DNA of 64,000 nucleotides from Solwaraspora sp. WMMA2056 (GCF_030345095.1 NZ_CP128360.1:4774001-4838000), one strand, 5' to 3'. Positions 34,575 through 47,996 are shown, counted from the stretch's first letter. The notes: generated by a model from the letters alone, not told the origin. Numbers and translations: made by a program.

Positions 34575-34688
34575 GGTCCCGACGGGCCGCCAGCACCGGC
34601 TGGTCCCGCCCGGCACCGCCGGAGCCGGCAGCGGCCCCACCGACCGTACCGGCGACAGGGCGACTACCCCGACAGCCGGGGCACCGGT

Positions 34689-34694
34689 TACGGT
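34689..34694 (+). promoter_or_regulatory. -10 hexamer of a leaderless cobL transcript
   Basis: TACGGT is followed by 7 nt and then ATG 34702, placing the expected transcription start at the start codon. There is no ribosome binding site before cobL. Confidence 0.5.
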
Positions 34695-34701
34695 CGCAGC
34701 C

Positions 34702-35931
34702 ATGCCACCCGTCGCCACGCCCGCCAGGATCACCGTCGTCGGCATCGGCGCCGACGGATGGGACGGGCTCTGCGGCGCCGGCCGGGCGGCGCTGCGGCGG
34801 GCCGACGTCCTCATGGGCAGCCGGCGGCAGATCGATGTGGTGCCGCCACCGCACCGGCCGGCGACGACCGTCACCTGGCCCACCCCACTGCTGACCCACC
34901 TGCCCCGGTTGCTCGACGAGCATCAGGGGCGACGGCTCGTCGTACTGGCCAGTGGCGACCCCATGCACTTCGGCATCGGGGCCACGCTGATGCGACTCGT
35001 CGGTGCCGACCGGGTACACGCGGTGCCGCACCCGTCGGCGGCCTCGCTGGCCTGCGCCCGTCTCGGCTGGCCGGTCGAGGAGACCGACGTGGTCAGCACC
35101 GTCGGGCGCCCGGTGCAGCTGCTGCACCCACGGGTGCAGCCCGACCGCCGGCTGCTGGTGCTCAGCGCCGGCCCGCACACCCCCGGCGAGGTGGCCGCCC
35201 TGCTCACCGCCCGCGGCTACGGCCCGAGCACCCTGACCCTGCTCGAACAGCTCGGCGGCCCCAGCGAACGGATCCGGGTCGGCACCGCCGCCGACTGGGC
35301 CGGTCCGCAGGCCGATCCGCTCAACGTGGTCGCCGTGCACTGCCGGCCCGCACCGGACGCGCCGACCCTGCCGACCGTGCCGGGACTACCCGACGACACC
35401 TACCGACACGACGGTCAACTGACCAAACGGGAGGTCCGGGCGATCACCCTCGCCCGGCTGGCACCGGCACCGGGACAACTGCTCTGGGACGTCGGCGCCG
35501 GCTCGGGCAGCATCGCCATCGAATGGGCCCGGGTACACCCGCAGTGCCGCGCGATCGCCGTCGAACGGCACCCGCAGCGCGCCGAGCGGATCACCACCAA
35601 CGCGGCCGCGCTCGGCGTACCAGGGGTGCGGGTCCTCGTCGCCGACGCCCCGGCCGCGCTGGCCGGACTGCCACCACCCGACGCGGTCTTCGTCGGTGGC
35701 GGGGTGACCACCGCCGGACTGCTCGAATCCGCCTGGGCGGCGCTGCGGCCGGGTGGCCGGCTGGTCGCCAACGCGGTCACCATGGAGTCCGAGGTGCTCC
35801 TCGCCGACTGGTACGCCCGGCACGGCGGGGACCTCACCCGGATCGCGATCAGTCGGGCCGCGCCGGTCGGCGGCTTCACCGGTTGGCGCCCGGCGCGGCC
35901 GGTCACCCAGTGGGCGGTGCACCGCCGGTGA
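34702..35931 (+). CDS. cobL: Precorrin-6Y C5,15-methyltransferase (decarboxylating), CobL
   Basis: This 409-residue protein is the fusion of CbiE-like and CbiT-like domains. Residues 8-215 are a tetrapyrrole methylase (VGIGADGWDGL, ASGDPMHFGIG); residues 230-405 are a class I methyltransferase (WDVGAGSGSIAIEWAR, FVGGGVT). CobL methylates precorrin-6B at C5 and C15 and removes the C12 acetate carboxyl group, giving precorrin-8. It heads the cobL-cobM-cobK operon, overlapping cobM by 4 bp (GTGA). Confidence 0.95.
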   Translation: MPPVATPARITVVGIGADGWDGLCGAGRAALRRADVLMGSRRQIDVVPPPHRPATTVTWPTPLLTHLPRLLDEHQGRRLVVLASGDPMHFGIGATLMRLVGADRVHAVPHPSAASLACARLGWPVEETDVVSTVGRPVQLLHPRVQPDRRLLVLSAGPHTPGEVAALLTARGYGPSTLTLLEQLGGPSERIRVGTAADWAGPQADPLNVVAVHCRPAPDAPTLPTVPGLPDDTYRHDGQLTKREVRAITLARLAPAPGQLLWDVGAGSGSIAIEWARVHPQCRAIAVERHPQRAERITTNAAALGVPGVRVLVADAPAALAGLPPPDAVFVGGGVTTAGLLESAWAALRPGGRLVANAVTMESEVLLADWYARHGGDLTRIAISRAAPVGGFTGWRPARPVTQWAVHRR

Positions 35932-36671
35932 CCGTCCACTTCGTCGGGGCCGGCCCCGGTGCCGCCGACCTGATCACCGTCCGTGGCCGCGAGGTCATCG
36001 CGACCAGCCCGGTCTGCCTGTACGCCGGCAGCCTCGTGCCGACCGCGCTGCTCGCCCACTGCCCACCGGACGCCCGGCTGGTCGACACGGCCCGGCTGAC
36101 CCTCGACGAGATCGTCGCCGAGATGGTCGACGCGCACGCGGCCGGGCACGACGTGGCCCGGCTGCACTCCGGTGACCCGTCGGTGTTCAGCGCCGTCGCC
36201 GAACAGATCCGCCGGTTGGCGGCGGCCGGGGTGCCGTACCGGATCGTCCCGGGGGTGCCGGCGTTCGCCGCCGCGGCCGCCGCGCTCGGCCGGGAGTTGA
36301 CCGTTCCCGAGGTCGGGCAGACGGTGATCCTGACCCGGGTGTCGGCCCGGTCGACCCCGATGCCCCCCGGTGAGGAACTGGCCGTCCTCGGTGCCAGCCG
36401 GGCGACCCTGGTGCTGCACCTGGCGGTGCAGCGCATCGACGCGGTCGTCGCCGACCTGGTGCCGCACTACGGCGTGGACTGTCCGGTGGCGGTGGTGGCG
36501 CGGGCCAGCCGACCCGACGAGGTGGTACTGCGCGGCACCCTGGCCGACATCGCCGCCGCCGTGCACGCCGCCGGCATCGTCCGCACCGCGGTGATCGTCG
36601 TCGGCGCGGTGCTCACCGCCGCCGGTTTCCCCGACAGCCACCTGTACAGCGCCGACCGGTGCCGGCCGTGA
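35928..36671 (+). CDS. cobM: Precorrin-4 C11-methyltransferase, CobM
   Basis: GTG 35928 overlaps the cobL stop in the sequence GTGA. The 247-residue protein is a compact SUMT-family methylase: FVGAGPGAADLITVRG at the N-terminus, LHSGDPSVF near residue 80, VPGVPAFAAAAAALG, and the TRVSARSTPMP loop characteristic of CobM/CbiF. It uses SAM to methylate C11 of precorrin-4, forming precorrin-5. It overlaps cobK by 4 bp, so the three enzymes are translationally coupled. Confidence 0.95.
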   Translation: MTVHFVGAGPGAADLITVRGREVIATSPVCLYAGSLVPTALLAHCPPDARLVDTARLTLDEIVAEMVDAHAAGHDVARLHSGDPSVFSAVAEQIRRLAAAGVPYRIVPGVPAFAAAAAALGRELTVPEVGQTVILTRVSARSTPMPPGEELAVLGASRATLVLHLAVQRIDAVVADLVPHYGVDCPVAVVARASRPDEVVLRGTLADIAAAVHAAGIVRTAVIVVGAVLTAAGFPDSHLYSADRCRP

Positions 36672-37459
36672 CCGATCACCGGCCCGGCCCGGACGGCGGG
36701 CCCCGGGTGCTCATTCTCGGCGGCACCGCCCAGGCTCGTCAGCTCGCCGCCGCGTTGGCGGCCGACCCGGCGGCGCGGGTGGTGACCTCGCTCGCCGGCC
36801 GGGTCGCCCGGCCCCGGCTGCCGCACGGCGAGACCCGCGTCGGTGGTTTCGGCGGACCGGACGGGCTGGCCCGCTGGCTGCGGGCCGAACACATCGGCGC
36901 GGTGGTCGACGCCACCCACCCGTTCGCCACCCGGATCTCCGCCTCGGCGGTGCGGGCCTGCGCGCTGGCCGGTACGCCGCTGCTGGTGCTGCGCCGGCCC
37001 GGCTGGGTCGCCGGTGCGGGCGACGTCTGGCACCGGGTGCCGGACCTGGGCGCGGCCGCCGCCGCCCTGCCCCGGTTGGGCACCCGGGCGATGCTCACCA
37101 CCGGTCGGCAGAGTCTGGCCGCCTTCGCGCCGCTGGCCGGGATCTTCTTCCTGATCCGTACGGTGGACCCACCGCAGCCGCCGCTGCCCGCCGACCGGGT
37201 GCTGCTGCTCGACCGCGGCCCGTACACCGTGGACGGCGAGCGGGCGCTGATGCGCGCGCACGCCATCGACGTGCTGGTGACCAAGGACAGCGGCGGCGAC
37301 GAGACGTCCGCCAAACTGGTCGCCGCGCGCGAGCTCGGACTCCCGGTGCTGATGGTCGACCGGGCCGCCGCGCCGTCCGCGCCGACGGTCGCCGACGTCG
37401 ACGCCGCCCTGACCTGGCTCGCCGACCTCGGCGTGGCGGCGGGCGCTCAGCCCGGGTAG
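36668..37459 (+). CDS. cobK: Precorrin-6A reductase, CobK
   Basis: The 263-residue protein is started at GTG 36668, overlapping the cobM stop as GTGA; GTG 36659 is also possible. It has LILGGTAQARQLAAAL, DATHPFATRIS and VTKDSGG, the marks of CobK/CbiJ, which reduces precorrin-6A to precorrin-6B with NADPH. Its 3' end overlaps the oppositely oriented cobIJ by 13 bp, so the two cobalamin operons converge without a spacer. A small CGGGC/GCCCG hairpin lies over the stop region. Confidence 0.95.
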   Translation: MTDHRPGPDGGPRVLILGGTAQARQLAAALAADPAARVVTSLAGRVARPRLPHGETRVGGFGGPDGLARWLRAEHIGAVVDATHPFATRISASAVRACALAGTPLLVLRRPGWVAGAGDVWHRVPDLGAAAAALPRLGTRAMLTTGRQSLAAFAPLAGIFFLIRTVDPPQPPLPADRVLLLDRGPYTVDGERALMRAHAIDVLVTKDSGGDETSAKLVAARELGLPVLMVDRAAAPSAPTVADVDAALTWLADLGVAAGAQPG

Positions 37460-38970
37460 TGCCGTGGGGTGAACACCACCGGCGGCCCGGCGGCGTCGTG
37501 GCTGACCTGGGTCGCCGACGAGCCGACGATCAGCAGGGTCCGCATGTCGACCATGGCCGGATCCAGGTCGGCCAACGCCACCACGTCGACGCGTTCACCC
37601 GGACCGCCGACGTCGCGGCCCACCACCACCGGGGTGTGTGCCGACCGGTGCTCCAGCAGCAGGTCCCGGGCCCTGGCCAGCTGCCAGGTCCGGCTGCGCG
37701 ACGCCGGGTTGTAGATCGCGATCACCAGGTCGGCGCGGGCAGCGGCGAGCAGCCGCCGTTCGATCACCGGCCAGGGCTTGAGCCGGTCCGACAGGGACAG
37801 CACGCAGTAGTCGTGCCCGAGTGGTGCCCCCACCCGGCTGGCCACCGCCTGGGCGGCGGTCACCCCGGGCAGCACCCGGACCGGCACGTCCTTCCAGCGG
37901 GGCTCGGCGGCGACCTCCAGCACCGCCGTGGCCATCGCGAACACCCCGGGATCACCGGAGGAGACCACCGCGACCCGGGCTCCGTCGGCCGCCAACCGCA
38001 GCGCGTGGGCGGCGCGCTGCGCCTCGACCTGGTTGTCCGAGGGGTGCCGGCGTTGCCGGGGGTTGGCCGGCACCCGGTCCAGGTATGGTCCGTAGCCGAC
38101 CAGGTCGTCGGCGGCCGCGAGGGCGGCCTGCGCCTGCGGGGTGATCCAGTCCCGGCCGGCCGGGCCGAGGCCGACCACCACCACCTCGCCCCGGCCCGAC
38201 CGGTCGGGCTCGGCGGGGCCCGCCGCGACGGTGCCGCCGCGTCGGCTGGCCAGCAGCGCGAGGGAGAAGTACGGCACCGTCGCCGGGTCGACGTCGGCCA
38301 GCGGCGCGACGCGTTGCCCGCCGGTGCTGGCCCGCTCGACGTACCAGGCGTCGTCGAGGCGGCCGGCGGCGGTCAACGCGTCGCGGACGGCCGGGAAGGT
38401 CCGACCCAGCTTGAGTACGGCGGCGGCGTCGGTGTCGGCCAACCGCCGGGTCAGCTCCCCGCCGTCGAGGGTGCCGGGCAGGACGGTCAGCACCTCGTCG
38501 GCCTCGACCAGCGGCCGGCCGAGTGCGGCGGCCGCCCCGCTCATCGAGGTGACCCCGGGCACCACCTCGGTCGGGTAGCGGTGCGCCAACCGCTTGTGCA
38601 GGTGCATGTAGGAGCCGTAGAACAGCGGATCGCCCTCGGCGAGCACGACCACGGTCCGACCGGCGTCGAGGTGGGCGGCGAGCCGTCGCGCGCAGTCGGC
38701 GTAGAACTCGTCCATCGCCGCCCGGTAGCCGCCGGGGTGGGTGCTGCGTTCGGTGGTCACCGGGTAGACCAGTGCCTCCTCGATCTGCCCGGCGCGCAGG
38801 TACGGCTCGGCGATGGACCGGGCGACGCTGCGGCCGTGCCGGGCGCTGTGGTGCACGATCACGTCGGCGGCGGTGATCAGCCGTGCCGCCTTCACGGTGA
38901 CCAGTTCCGGGTCACCGGGGCCGAGGCCGACGCCGTACAGCCGACCCGTTGCGTCCTGCCGCGTGCTCAA
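37447..38970 (-). CDS. cobIJ: CobI-CobJ fusion: precorrin-2 C20- and precorrin-3B C17-methyltransferase
   Basis: This 507-residue protein carries two SUMT-family methylases. Residues 10-240 are CobI ([32 protein letters not shown]), which methylates precorrin-2 at C20. Residues 262-500 are CobJ ([37 protein letters not shown]), which methylates C17 with ring contraction of precorrin-3B. The fusion is known from mycobacteria and other actinobacteria. It starts at TTG 38970 overlapping the cobH stop, with AGGTGGGG upstream. It is last in the minus-strand cobG-cobH-cobIJ operon. Confidence 0.95.
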   Translation of the reverse strand: MSTRQDATGRLYGVGLGPGDPELVTVKAARLITAADVIVHHSARHGRSVARSIAEPYLRAGQIEEALVYPVTTERSTHPGGYRAAMDEFYADCARRLAAHLDAGRTVVVLAEGDPLFYGSYMHLHKRLAHRYPTEVVPGVTSMSGAAAALGRPLVEADEVLTVLPGTLDGGELTRRLADTDAAAVLKLGRTFPAVRDALTAAGRLDDAWYVERASTGGQRVAPLADVDPATVPYFSLALLASRRGGTVAAGPAEPDRSGRGEVVVVGLGPAGRDWITPQAQAALAAADDLVGYGPYLDRVPANPRQRRHPSDNQVEAQRAAHALRLAADGARVAVVSSGDPGVFAMATAVLEVAAEPRWKDVPVRVLPGVTAAQAVASRVGAPLGHDYCVLSLSDRLKPWPVIERRLLAAARADLVIAIYNPASRSRTWQLARARDLLLEHRSAHTPVVVGRDVGGPGERVDVVALADLDPAMVDMRTLLIVGSSATQVSHDAAGPPVVFTPRHYPG

Positions 38971-39602
38971 CGCCCCACCTGTCCCTCGTCGTCGCTGGCG
39001 ATCGCGTTGAGCGCGGCCGCCGCCATCGCGCTACCCCCGCGTCGGCCCCGGACCACCAGGTGTTCCAGTCCACCATGGTCGGTCAGCGCCTGTTTGGACT
39101 CGGCGGCGCCGATGAAGCCGACCGGTACGCCGAGCACCGCCGCCGGCCGGCCGGCACCGGCGTCGACCAGCTCCAGCAGCCGGAACAGCGCGGTCGGCGC
39201 GTTGCCGACGGCCACCACCGCGCCGTCGAGATGGTCGACCCACAACTCGACGGCGGCGGCGCTGCGGGTGGTGCCGAGCTTGTCCGCCAACGCGGGCACC
39301 CGGGGGTCGGCCAGGGTGCACAGCACCGGGTTGGCGGCCGGCAGCCGGCGTCGGGTGACCCCGGCGGCCACCATCGTGGCGTCGCAGAGGATCGGCGCGC
39401 CGGCGCGCAGCGCGGCCCGGGCCGCCACCACCACCTGCGGCGAGAAGACCAGGTCGTCGACCAGGTCGACCATCCCGCAGGCGTGGATCATCCGGACGGC
39501 GACCCGGGCCTGTTCGGCGGTGAGCCGGCTCAGGTCGGCCTCGGCGCGGATGGTGGCGAACGACTGCCGGTAGATCTCGGCCCCGTCGCGGACGTGGTCC
39601 AT
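38967..39602 (-). CDS. cobH: Precorrin-8X methylmutase, CobH
   Basis: ATG 39602 overlaps the cobG stop as TGATG. The 211-residue protein has [17 protein letters not shown] near the N-terminus, the catalytic histidine region RMIHACG, and [12 protein letters not shown], all hallmarks of CobH/CbiC. It moves the C11 methyl group to C12, converting precorrin-8 to hydrogenobyrinate. Overlaps on both sides show tight translational coupling within cobG-cobH-cobIJ. Confidence 0.95.
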   Translation of the reverse strand: MDHVRDGAEIYRQSFATIRAEADLSRLTAEQARVAVRMIHACGMVDLVDDLVFSPQVVVAARAALRAGAPILCDATMVAAGVTRRRLPAANPVLCTLADPRVPALADKLGTTRSAAAVELWVDHLDGAVVAVGNAPTALFRLLELVDAGAGRPAAVLGVPVGFIGAAESKQALTDHGGLEHLVVRGRRGGSAMAAAALNAIASDDEGQVGR

Positions 39603-40867
39603 CACGGCTCCTCGCGTGCGGTGCGGACGGCGGCGGCCAGCGCCGCCCCTGGTGGGACGTGGACGGTGGGGCGGCCGGGCGCGCTCACCTGGTAGCCGTC
39701 GCCGGTGGCGAGGACCCGCAGCGCCGGCCCCGCTGGGGTGCCGCAGCCGCGCTCACAGCCGATCCAGTGCACCGGCAGGTGCGCCCCGCCGGTCGGGTCC
39801 GGCCGTTCGGCGTGCGTCGCCGCCGCGTCGGCCCGTACGTCGGCCCGGGACCGGGCACAGCCGGGCCGGCCCGCGCAGGCGGTGACGCCGAGCCATGGCG
39901 ACCCGGGATCGGTGTCGAGGCCCGCACGGTGCAGCCGGCGTGCCCAGCCGGGTGCGTCGGTGAGCCGGGGCAGCACCACGGTCCGCCACGGGGTGATCCG
40001 CGCCTGCGGTGCGGCGGCGGCGAGCAGGTCGGCCTGCGCGGCGGTGAGCCGACCCAGCGGTACGGCGAGCACGAGTGCCTGGTCGCCGTCGGGGCGGCGC
40101 AGCACGCCCACCGGCGGTACGCCGGACCGTCGCGGTGCGGTCGGCGGATCGGCCGCGACCCGGTGGACGCCCGGCGTGGTGGCGAGCGCCGCGACGAACC
40201 GTGCCAGTTCGGCGGCGGCGAGGTCGCCGATGCGCCAGATGGTGCCGGCCACGGCACGTTCGTCGGCGAGGAAGATCCGGGCGGCGGCGACCGCCACCCG
40301 GACCGCGTCGGTCGGCGTGGTCCGTAGGCCGTGGTCGACCCCGGCGAGCCGGATACCGACCCGGCCGTCCGACCCGGGCAGCAGGCCCACGTCGGGGCGC
40401 GCCGCGACGGTGGCGCCCCGGCCGTCGTCGACGGCGAACAGGAACCGGCCGGAGAGCCGGGCCAGGTCCGGCTGCGCGCAGATCGCCGCGTCGAGGGCGC
40501 GGACCTGCGCCGCGACGTCCCACCGAGGCACACTGTCCACACCGGCCAGTGGGGAGCCGAGGATGTTGCGGGCCCGGTCGTGTCCGGGTGCGGGCAGCAG
40601 CCCGGCCGCGCTCAGCCGGCCGGCGAGCACCCCGGCGGCGTCGGCGGCCACCCCCCGCAGTTGTACGTTGGCCCGACTGGTCAGCTCCAGGTGTCCGTCA
40701 CCGAGGTCACGGGCGGCGGCGGCCAGTACGGTCAGCTGGCCGGCGGCTAGCAGCCCACCGGGGCAGCGGACCCGGGCGAGGTGCCCGTCGGCGGCCGGAT
40801 GCAGCGCCAGCGTGCCGGGGCAGGCATCGGGGCCGCCCCGGACGGGCGGCAGCGGCGAGGCGGACAC
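39602..40867 (-). CDS. cobG: Precorrin-3B synthase, CobG
   Basis: The 421-residue protein resembles half of a sulfite/nitrite reductase: two ferredoxin-like repeats and the cluster motif C-x5-C ([11 protein letters not shown]) plus C-x3-C (GCERGCG) for a 4Fe-4S centre. CobG uses O2 to make precorrin-3B from precorrin-3A and so marks the aerobic pathway. The open frame extends 186 bp upstream into sequence that is the cobN riboswitch on the other strand; GTG 40867 is preferred because TAGTAT lies 7 nt before it, a leaderless promoter, and homology begins there. Confidence 0.93.
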   Translation of the reverse strand: MSASPLPPVRGGPDACPGTLALHPAADGHLARVRCPGGLLAAGQLTVLAAAARDLGDGHLELTSRANVQLRGVAADAAGVLAGRLSAAGLLPAPGHDRARNILGSPLAGVDSVPRWDVAAQVRALDAAICAQPDLARLSGRFLFAVDDGRGATVAARPDVGLLPGSDGRVGIRLAGVDHGLRTTPTDAVRVAVAAARIFLADERAVAGTIWRIGDLAAAELARFVAALATTPGVHRVAADPPTAPRRSGVPPVGVLRRPDGDQALVLAVPLGRLTAAQADLLAAAAPQARITPWRTVVLPRLTDAPGWARRLHRAGLDTDPGSPWLGVTACAGRPGCARSRADVRADAAATHAERPDPTGGAHLPVHWIGCERGCGTPAGPALRVLATGDGYQVSAPGRPTVHVPPGAALAAAVRTAREEP

Positions 40868-40874
40868 GCGGCGG

Positions 40875-40880
40875 ATACTA
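40875..40880 (-). promoter_or_regulatory. -10 hexamer of a leaderless cobG transcript
   Basis: On the minus strand TAGTAT is followed by 7 nt and GTG 40867. No ribosome binding site is present, and the riboswitch on the opposite strand lies upstream of it. Confidence 0.55.
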
Positions 40881-40970
40881 CGGGCTGCCACCGGGAGGCG
40901 ACGCCCTCGCGGCGAATAGATCACACCTTGACGAAACGTCCCCGGGTCGTGACAGTGGTCGGTAGCCAAC

Positions 40971-41124
40971 TGCGGCGGCAAGTGGAGGAAGCCGGTGTGA
41001 TTCCGGCGCGGTCCCGCCACTGTCACCGGGGAGCGGACCCCACCGACGGCCACGGCCCCGATCCACGGGGCGGGAAGGCCGGGGCGAGCCTCGATCCGGG
41101 AGCCAGGAGACTCCGGTCGCCGCG
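40971..41124 (+). promoter_or_regulatory. Cobalamin riboswitch upstream of cobN
   Basis: The core elements occur in order: GAAGCCGGTGTGATTCCGGC, GGTCCCGCCACTGTCACCGG, GGGAAGGCCGG, and the B12 box GAGCCAGGAGACTC. Arms GCGGCG (40972-40977) and CGCCGC (41118-41123) can close P1. Downstream, CGGAC (41142-41146) and GTCCG (41165-41169) can enclose the cobN ribosome binding site GGGAGG (41152-41157), consistent with translational control. Confidence 0.93.
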
Positions 41125-41169
41125 ACCGACGACCCGGGGCGCGGACCCCGAGGGAGGACCAGGCGTCCG

Positions 41170-44826
<3,657 letters not shown>

Positions 44827-44862
44827 CCGCGCATCCCGGCGGCGGCCCGGCGGCATCCCGCG

Positions 44863-44868
44863 TAGGGT
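44863..44868 (+). promoter_or_regulatory. -10 hexamer of a leaderless pirin transcript
   Basis: TAGGGT is followed by 6 nt and ATG 44875, with no ribosome binding site. Confidence 0.5.
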
Positions 44869-44874
44869 CGAGGC

Positions 44875-45846
44875 ATGAGTGCGGCGGCGTCGGGAAGCAT
44901 CCGGTACGACGGGACCACGGTCGCCGGTGCGCAGCCGGAAAGCGTCCTGCTACCCGGCCACGATGTACCGTTGGGCCGCTACACGACGGTCCGGCGGCTG
45001 CTGCCGCAGCGACCCCGGCGGATGGTCGGTGCCTGGTGTTTCGTCGACCACTTCGGGCCCGACGACGTGGCCGGGCGGCCCGGCATGCAGATTCCGCCGC
45101 ACCCGCACACCGGGTTGCAGACGGTGACCTGGCTCGTCGACGGGGAGATCCTGCACCGCGACAGCCTGGGCAGCGTGCAGCCGATCGTGCCGGGGCAGCT
45201 CAACCTGATGACCGCCGGGCACGGCATCGCCCACTCGGAGCAGTCGCCGCCCGCGCATCCGCCGGTCATGCACGGGCTGCAACTGTGGGTGGCGCTACCC
45301 GAGGCCGCCCGGCACGGCGAGCCCCGGTTCGCGCACCATGCCGCGCTGCCGCAGGTCACCGCCGGCGACGCGCGGATCACCGTCGTGGTCGGCGAGTACG
45401 CCGACGTCCGGTCCCCGGCCGAGATGGCCAGCCCGATCGTCGGAGCACAGATCGACATCGACACCGACACCTCCGTCGCGCTGACGCTGCGCGACGATTT
45501 CGAGTACGCCCTGCTGGCGATGTCCGGCACGGCCCGCGTCGACGGGACGGAGCTGGCCCCGGGTGGGCTGCTCTACCTGGGCGAGGGCCGGTCGGCGTCG
45601 ACGGTGACCACCGACGGCCCGGCCCGACTGTTCCTGCTCGGCGGTGAACCGTTCGACGAGCCGCTCGTCATGTGGTGGAACTTCGTCGCCCGCAGCCACG
45701 AGGAGTTGGTGGCGGCCCGCGACGACTGGGCGGCCGGCCGGCGGTTCGGCACGGTGGCCGGCTGCGTGGACGCCCCGCTGCCGGCCCCGGAGATGCCGAC
45801 CACCCGGATCAAGGCCCGCGACCGGCACGGTCGCACCGTCGGCTGA
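44875..45846 (+). CDS. Pirin-family bicupin protein
   Basis: The 323-residue protein has two cupin domains. The N-terminal one holds the pirin metal ligands: HPHTGLQTVTWL (two histidines), and MTAGHGIAHSEQ (histidine and glutamate). The C-terminal cupin is followed by the conserved FDEPLVMWWNFVARSHEEL. Bacterial pirins bind iron or other metals; some have quercetinase activity and others modulate redox enzymes, so the exact role is open. A TAGGGT element 6 nt before ATG 44875 suggests a leaderless mRNA separate from cobN, which ends 48 bp upstream. Confidence 0.9.
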   Translation: MSAAASGSIRYDGTTVAGAQPESVLLPGHDVPLGRYTTVRRLLPQRPRRMVGAWCFVDHFGPDDVAGRPGMQIPPHPHTGLQTVTWLVDGEILHRDSLGSVQPIVPGQLNLMTAGHGIAHSEQSPPAHPPVMHGLQLWVALPEAARHGEPRFAHHAALPQVTAGDARITVVVGEYADVRSPAEMASPIVGAQIDIDTDTSVALTLRDDFEYALLAMSGTARVDGTELAPGGLLYLGEGRSASTVTTDGPARLFLLGGEPFDEPLVMWWNFVARSHEELVAARDDWAAGRRFGTVAGCVDAPLPAPEMPTTRIKARDRHGRTVG

Positions 45847-45875
45847 CCGTCGCACGGCGACTCACGGGCGTCGAC

Positions 45876-45930
45876 GTATCGAAATTCTTCGTTCACAATC
45901 TTTACTGTTAACTGTCTTTACGCTAACTTC
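45876..45930 (+). promoter_or_regulatory. AT-rich promoter region of the LPMO gene
   Basis: This patch is much richer in A and T than its surroundings and contains the direct repeat ACTGTTAACTGT centred on a GTTAAC palindrome (about 45904-45915). It is the only likely promoter and operator for the LPMO gene. The classic DasR site is not visible. Confidence 0.45.
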
Positions 45931-45982
45931 GTCGGCAACGGCCGGCCGCCCCCACCGCCACCCACGACGTGCGGAGCGCCCC

Positions 45983-46735
45983 ATGCAACGACGACTTCTC
46001 CTGCCCCTGCTCGCCACCGGCACCATCCTCGGCACCCTGCTGGTCGCCACGCCGGCCAGCGCCCACGGCTACGTCTCCTACCCGCCCAGCCGACAGGCGA
46101 TGTGCGCGCAGGGCCGGGTCGCCAACTGCGGCCCGATCGTGTGGGAGCCGCAGAGCGTCGAAGGCCCCAAGGGGCAGCGCACCTGCCACGGCGGGGTGAG
46201 CCGGTTCGCCATTCTCGACGACGACAGCGTCAACTGGCCGGCCACCACGGTCGGCGGGGCGGCCACCTTCACCTGGACGCTGACCGCCCGGCATGCCACC
46301 AGCACCTGGGAGTACTTCGTCGGCAGCACCCGGATCGCCGTGTTCGACGACGGTGGCCGGCAGCCCAACGCCACCGTGTCGCACACCGTGCACCTCGGTG
46401 GCCGCACCGGCCGGCACAAAGTGCTGGCGATCTGGAATGTCGCCGACACCACGAACGCCTTCTACTCCTGCGTGGACGTCCAGATCGGGGCCGGGCCCGG
46501 CCCGTCGCCGACCCCGCCACCGCCGTCACCCACTCCGACGCCACCGCCGCCGACCACCGCGCCACCGACCACCGCGCCGCCCGGCCAGCCCGGTGGCACC
46601 TGGGCCGCCGGCACTGCGTACCAGGTCGGTGCCGTCGTCAGCTACGCCGGCGTCGACTACCGGTGCCGGCAGGCACACACCGCCCTCGTCGGTTGGGAAC
46701 CGCCGAACGTGCCGGCACTGTGGCAGCGGCTCTGA
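45983..46735 (+). CDS. Secreted AA10 lytic polysaccharide monooxygenase with chitin-binding module
   Basis: The 250-residue precursor has a signal peptide (residues 1-27, ending TPASA) that exposes histidine 28 of HGYVSYPPSRQ as the new N-terminus, the first ligand of the copper histidine brace. The second ligand is probably the histidine in TARHATSTW. Conserved NCGPIVWEPQSVEGPKG marks AA10. After a Pro/Thr linker (about 173-203) the C-terminus is a CBM5/12 module (WAAGTAYQVGAVVSYAG, with W and Y surface residues), which usually binds chitin. It oxidatively cleaves crystalline polysaccharide. An earlier ATG in frame is rejected because it precedes the pirin stop. Confidence 0.92.
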   Translation: MQRRLLLPLLATGTILGTLLVATPASAHGYVSYPPSRQAMCAQGRVANCGPIVWEPQSVEGPKGQRTCHGGVSRFAILDDDSVNWPATTVGGAATFTWTLTARHATSTWEYFVGSTRIAVFDDGGRQPNATVSHTVHLGGRTGRHKVLAIWNVADTTNAFYSCVDVQIGAGPGPSPTPPPPSPTPTPPPPTTAPPTTAPPGQPGGTWAAGTAYQVGAVVSYAGVDYRCRQAHTALVGWEPPNVPALWQRL

Positions 46736-46757
46736 CCGGTCGGTGCATGATGTACAC

Positions 46758-47996
46758 ATGTCGCAACCGCTCGGTCGACCGTTCTGGCGGTTCTGGAGCG
46801 CCGCCACCCTCGCCAACATCGGTGACGGGATCCGCCTCGCCGCACTCCCGCTGCTGGCCCTGTCGCTGACCGGGGACCCGCTCGGGCTGGCCGTCGTCGC
46901 CACCGCGCAGACCCTGCCCTGGCTCGTCGCCGGGCTGGCCGCCGGCGCGCTCGCCGACCGGGTCGCGCCGCGTACGCTGCTCGCCGCCGCCGACACGGTA
47001 CGCGCCCTGCTGCTGGTGGCCCTGGTGGCGACGGTGGCCACCGGCACCGCCACCATCGCCCTGGTCGCCGTCTGCGCGTTCGGTCTCGGCGTCGGCGAGG
47101 CGGTACGGGACACCGCCGGTCAGGTGGCGGTGCCGAAACTGGTGCCGCCGGCCGCGCTGGAGCGGGCCAACGGCCGGCTCACCGCCGGCACCATCGTCGG
47201 CAACGAGTTCGTCGGCCCACCGGTCGGTGCCGCGCTGTTCGTCGTCGGCGCGGCCGTACCGTTCGCGGCCAACGGGGCCAGCCTGGCGCTCGCCGTGATG
47301 CTGGTGCTGTCGCTGCCGCTGAGCCTGGCCCGTACTCCCACGGCCACGGCTGCCGCCGCGACCGCCGCCGCGACCGCCGCCGCGACGGTCGGCCCGAGCG
47401 TCCGGGCCGGGCTGGGCTGGCTGGCCCGCCACCGGACGCTGCGCGCCCTGGCGCTGGTGGTCGCGGCGGTCGCCGCCGCCGACGCCGCCTGGTTCGCGAT
47501 CTTCCTGCTGTACGCCCGGGACGTGCTCGGTGTCGGCGCGCTCGGCTACGGCCTGCTGCTGTCCGCCGGGGCAGGTGGCGGGCTGGCCGGGGCGTTCCTG
47601 GCCGACCGGCTGGTCGCCGGCCGCCGGCACCGGCTGGTGTTGGCGGTCTCCCTGGCGGTCACCGCCGGGGTGCCGGCGCTGCTCATCGCCGTACCGCAGA
47701 TCTGGGTGGCGGTGATGGTGACCGTGGTGTCCAGCGGCGCGTTCGCGGTGCTGAACATCTGCGCGGCGGCACTACGGCAGCGCACCGTACCGGACGGACT
47801 GCTGGGGCGGGTGACGGCGGCGTCCAAGACGCTGATCTACGGTGCCGCCGGCGGTGGTGCACTGCTCGGTGGCGCGCTGGCCGCCGGGGTCGGGCTGGCC
47901 GCCCCGTTCGGCTTCGCCGGGCTGGTCGCCGTGGTCGCCACCGCCGGCTGGTGGCTGGCCACCCGGGGCGACGCACCACTGGTGCAGCCAGCCTGA
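46758..47996 (+). CDS. MFS transporter (Tet/Enterobactin-exporter-like)
   Basis: The 412-residue protein has about 11-12 membrane spans starting near residue 12 (FWRFWSAATLANIGDGIRL) and the MFS motif A-like loop GALADRVAPRTLL between helices 2 and 3. The family includes EntS-like and macrolide-type exporters with ATLANIGDG starts. Substrate cannot be read from sequence. ATG 46758 lies 22 bp after the LPMO stop; a CATGAT hexamer 6 nt upstream could serve a leaderless transcript. The central loop near residue 200-215 contains an Ala-Thr repeat coded by a 12-bp tandem repeat. Confidence 0.85.
   Translation: MSQPLGRPFWRFWSAATLANIGDGIRLAALPLLALSLTGDPLGLAVVATAQTLPWLVAGLAAGALADRVAPRTLLAAADTVRALLLVALVATVATGTATIALVAVCAFGLGVGEAVRDTAGQVAVPKLVPPAALERANGRLTAGTIVGNEFVGPPVGAALFVVGAAVPFAANGASLALAVMLVLSLPLSLARTPTATAAAATAAATAAATVGPSVRAGLGWLARHRTLRALALVVAAVAAADAAWFAIFLLYARDVLGVGALGYGLLLSAGAGGGLAGAFLADRLVAGRRHRLVLAVSLAVTAGVPALLIAVPQIWVAVMVTVVSSGAFAVLNICAAALRQRTVPDGLLGRVTAASKTLIYGAAGGGALLGGALAAGVGLAAPFGFAGLVAVVATAGWWLATRGDAPLVQPA
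47352..47387 (+). repeat. 12-bp tandem repeat, three copies, within the MFS gene
   Basis: The unit GCCGCCGCGACC occurs three times in a row (the last copy ends in G). It codes for an Ala-Ala-Ala-Thr stretch in the cytoplasmic loop, where changes in copy number would stay in frame. Confidence 0.75.

Noticed and set aside
40868-41053. N-terminal extension of CobG
   Set aside because: This part is antisense to the cobN riboswitch, and a leaderless promoter and family homology both place the start at 40867.
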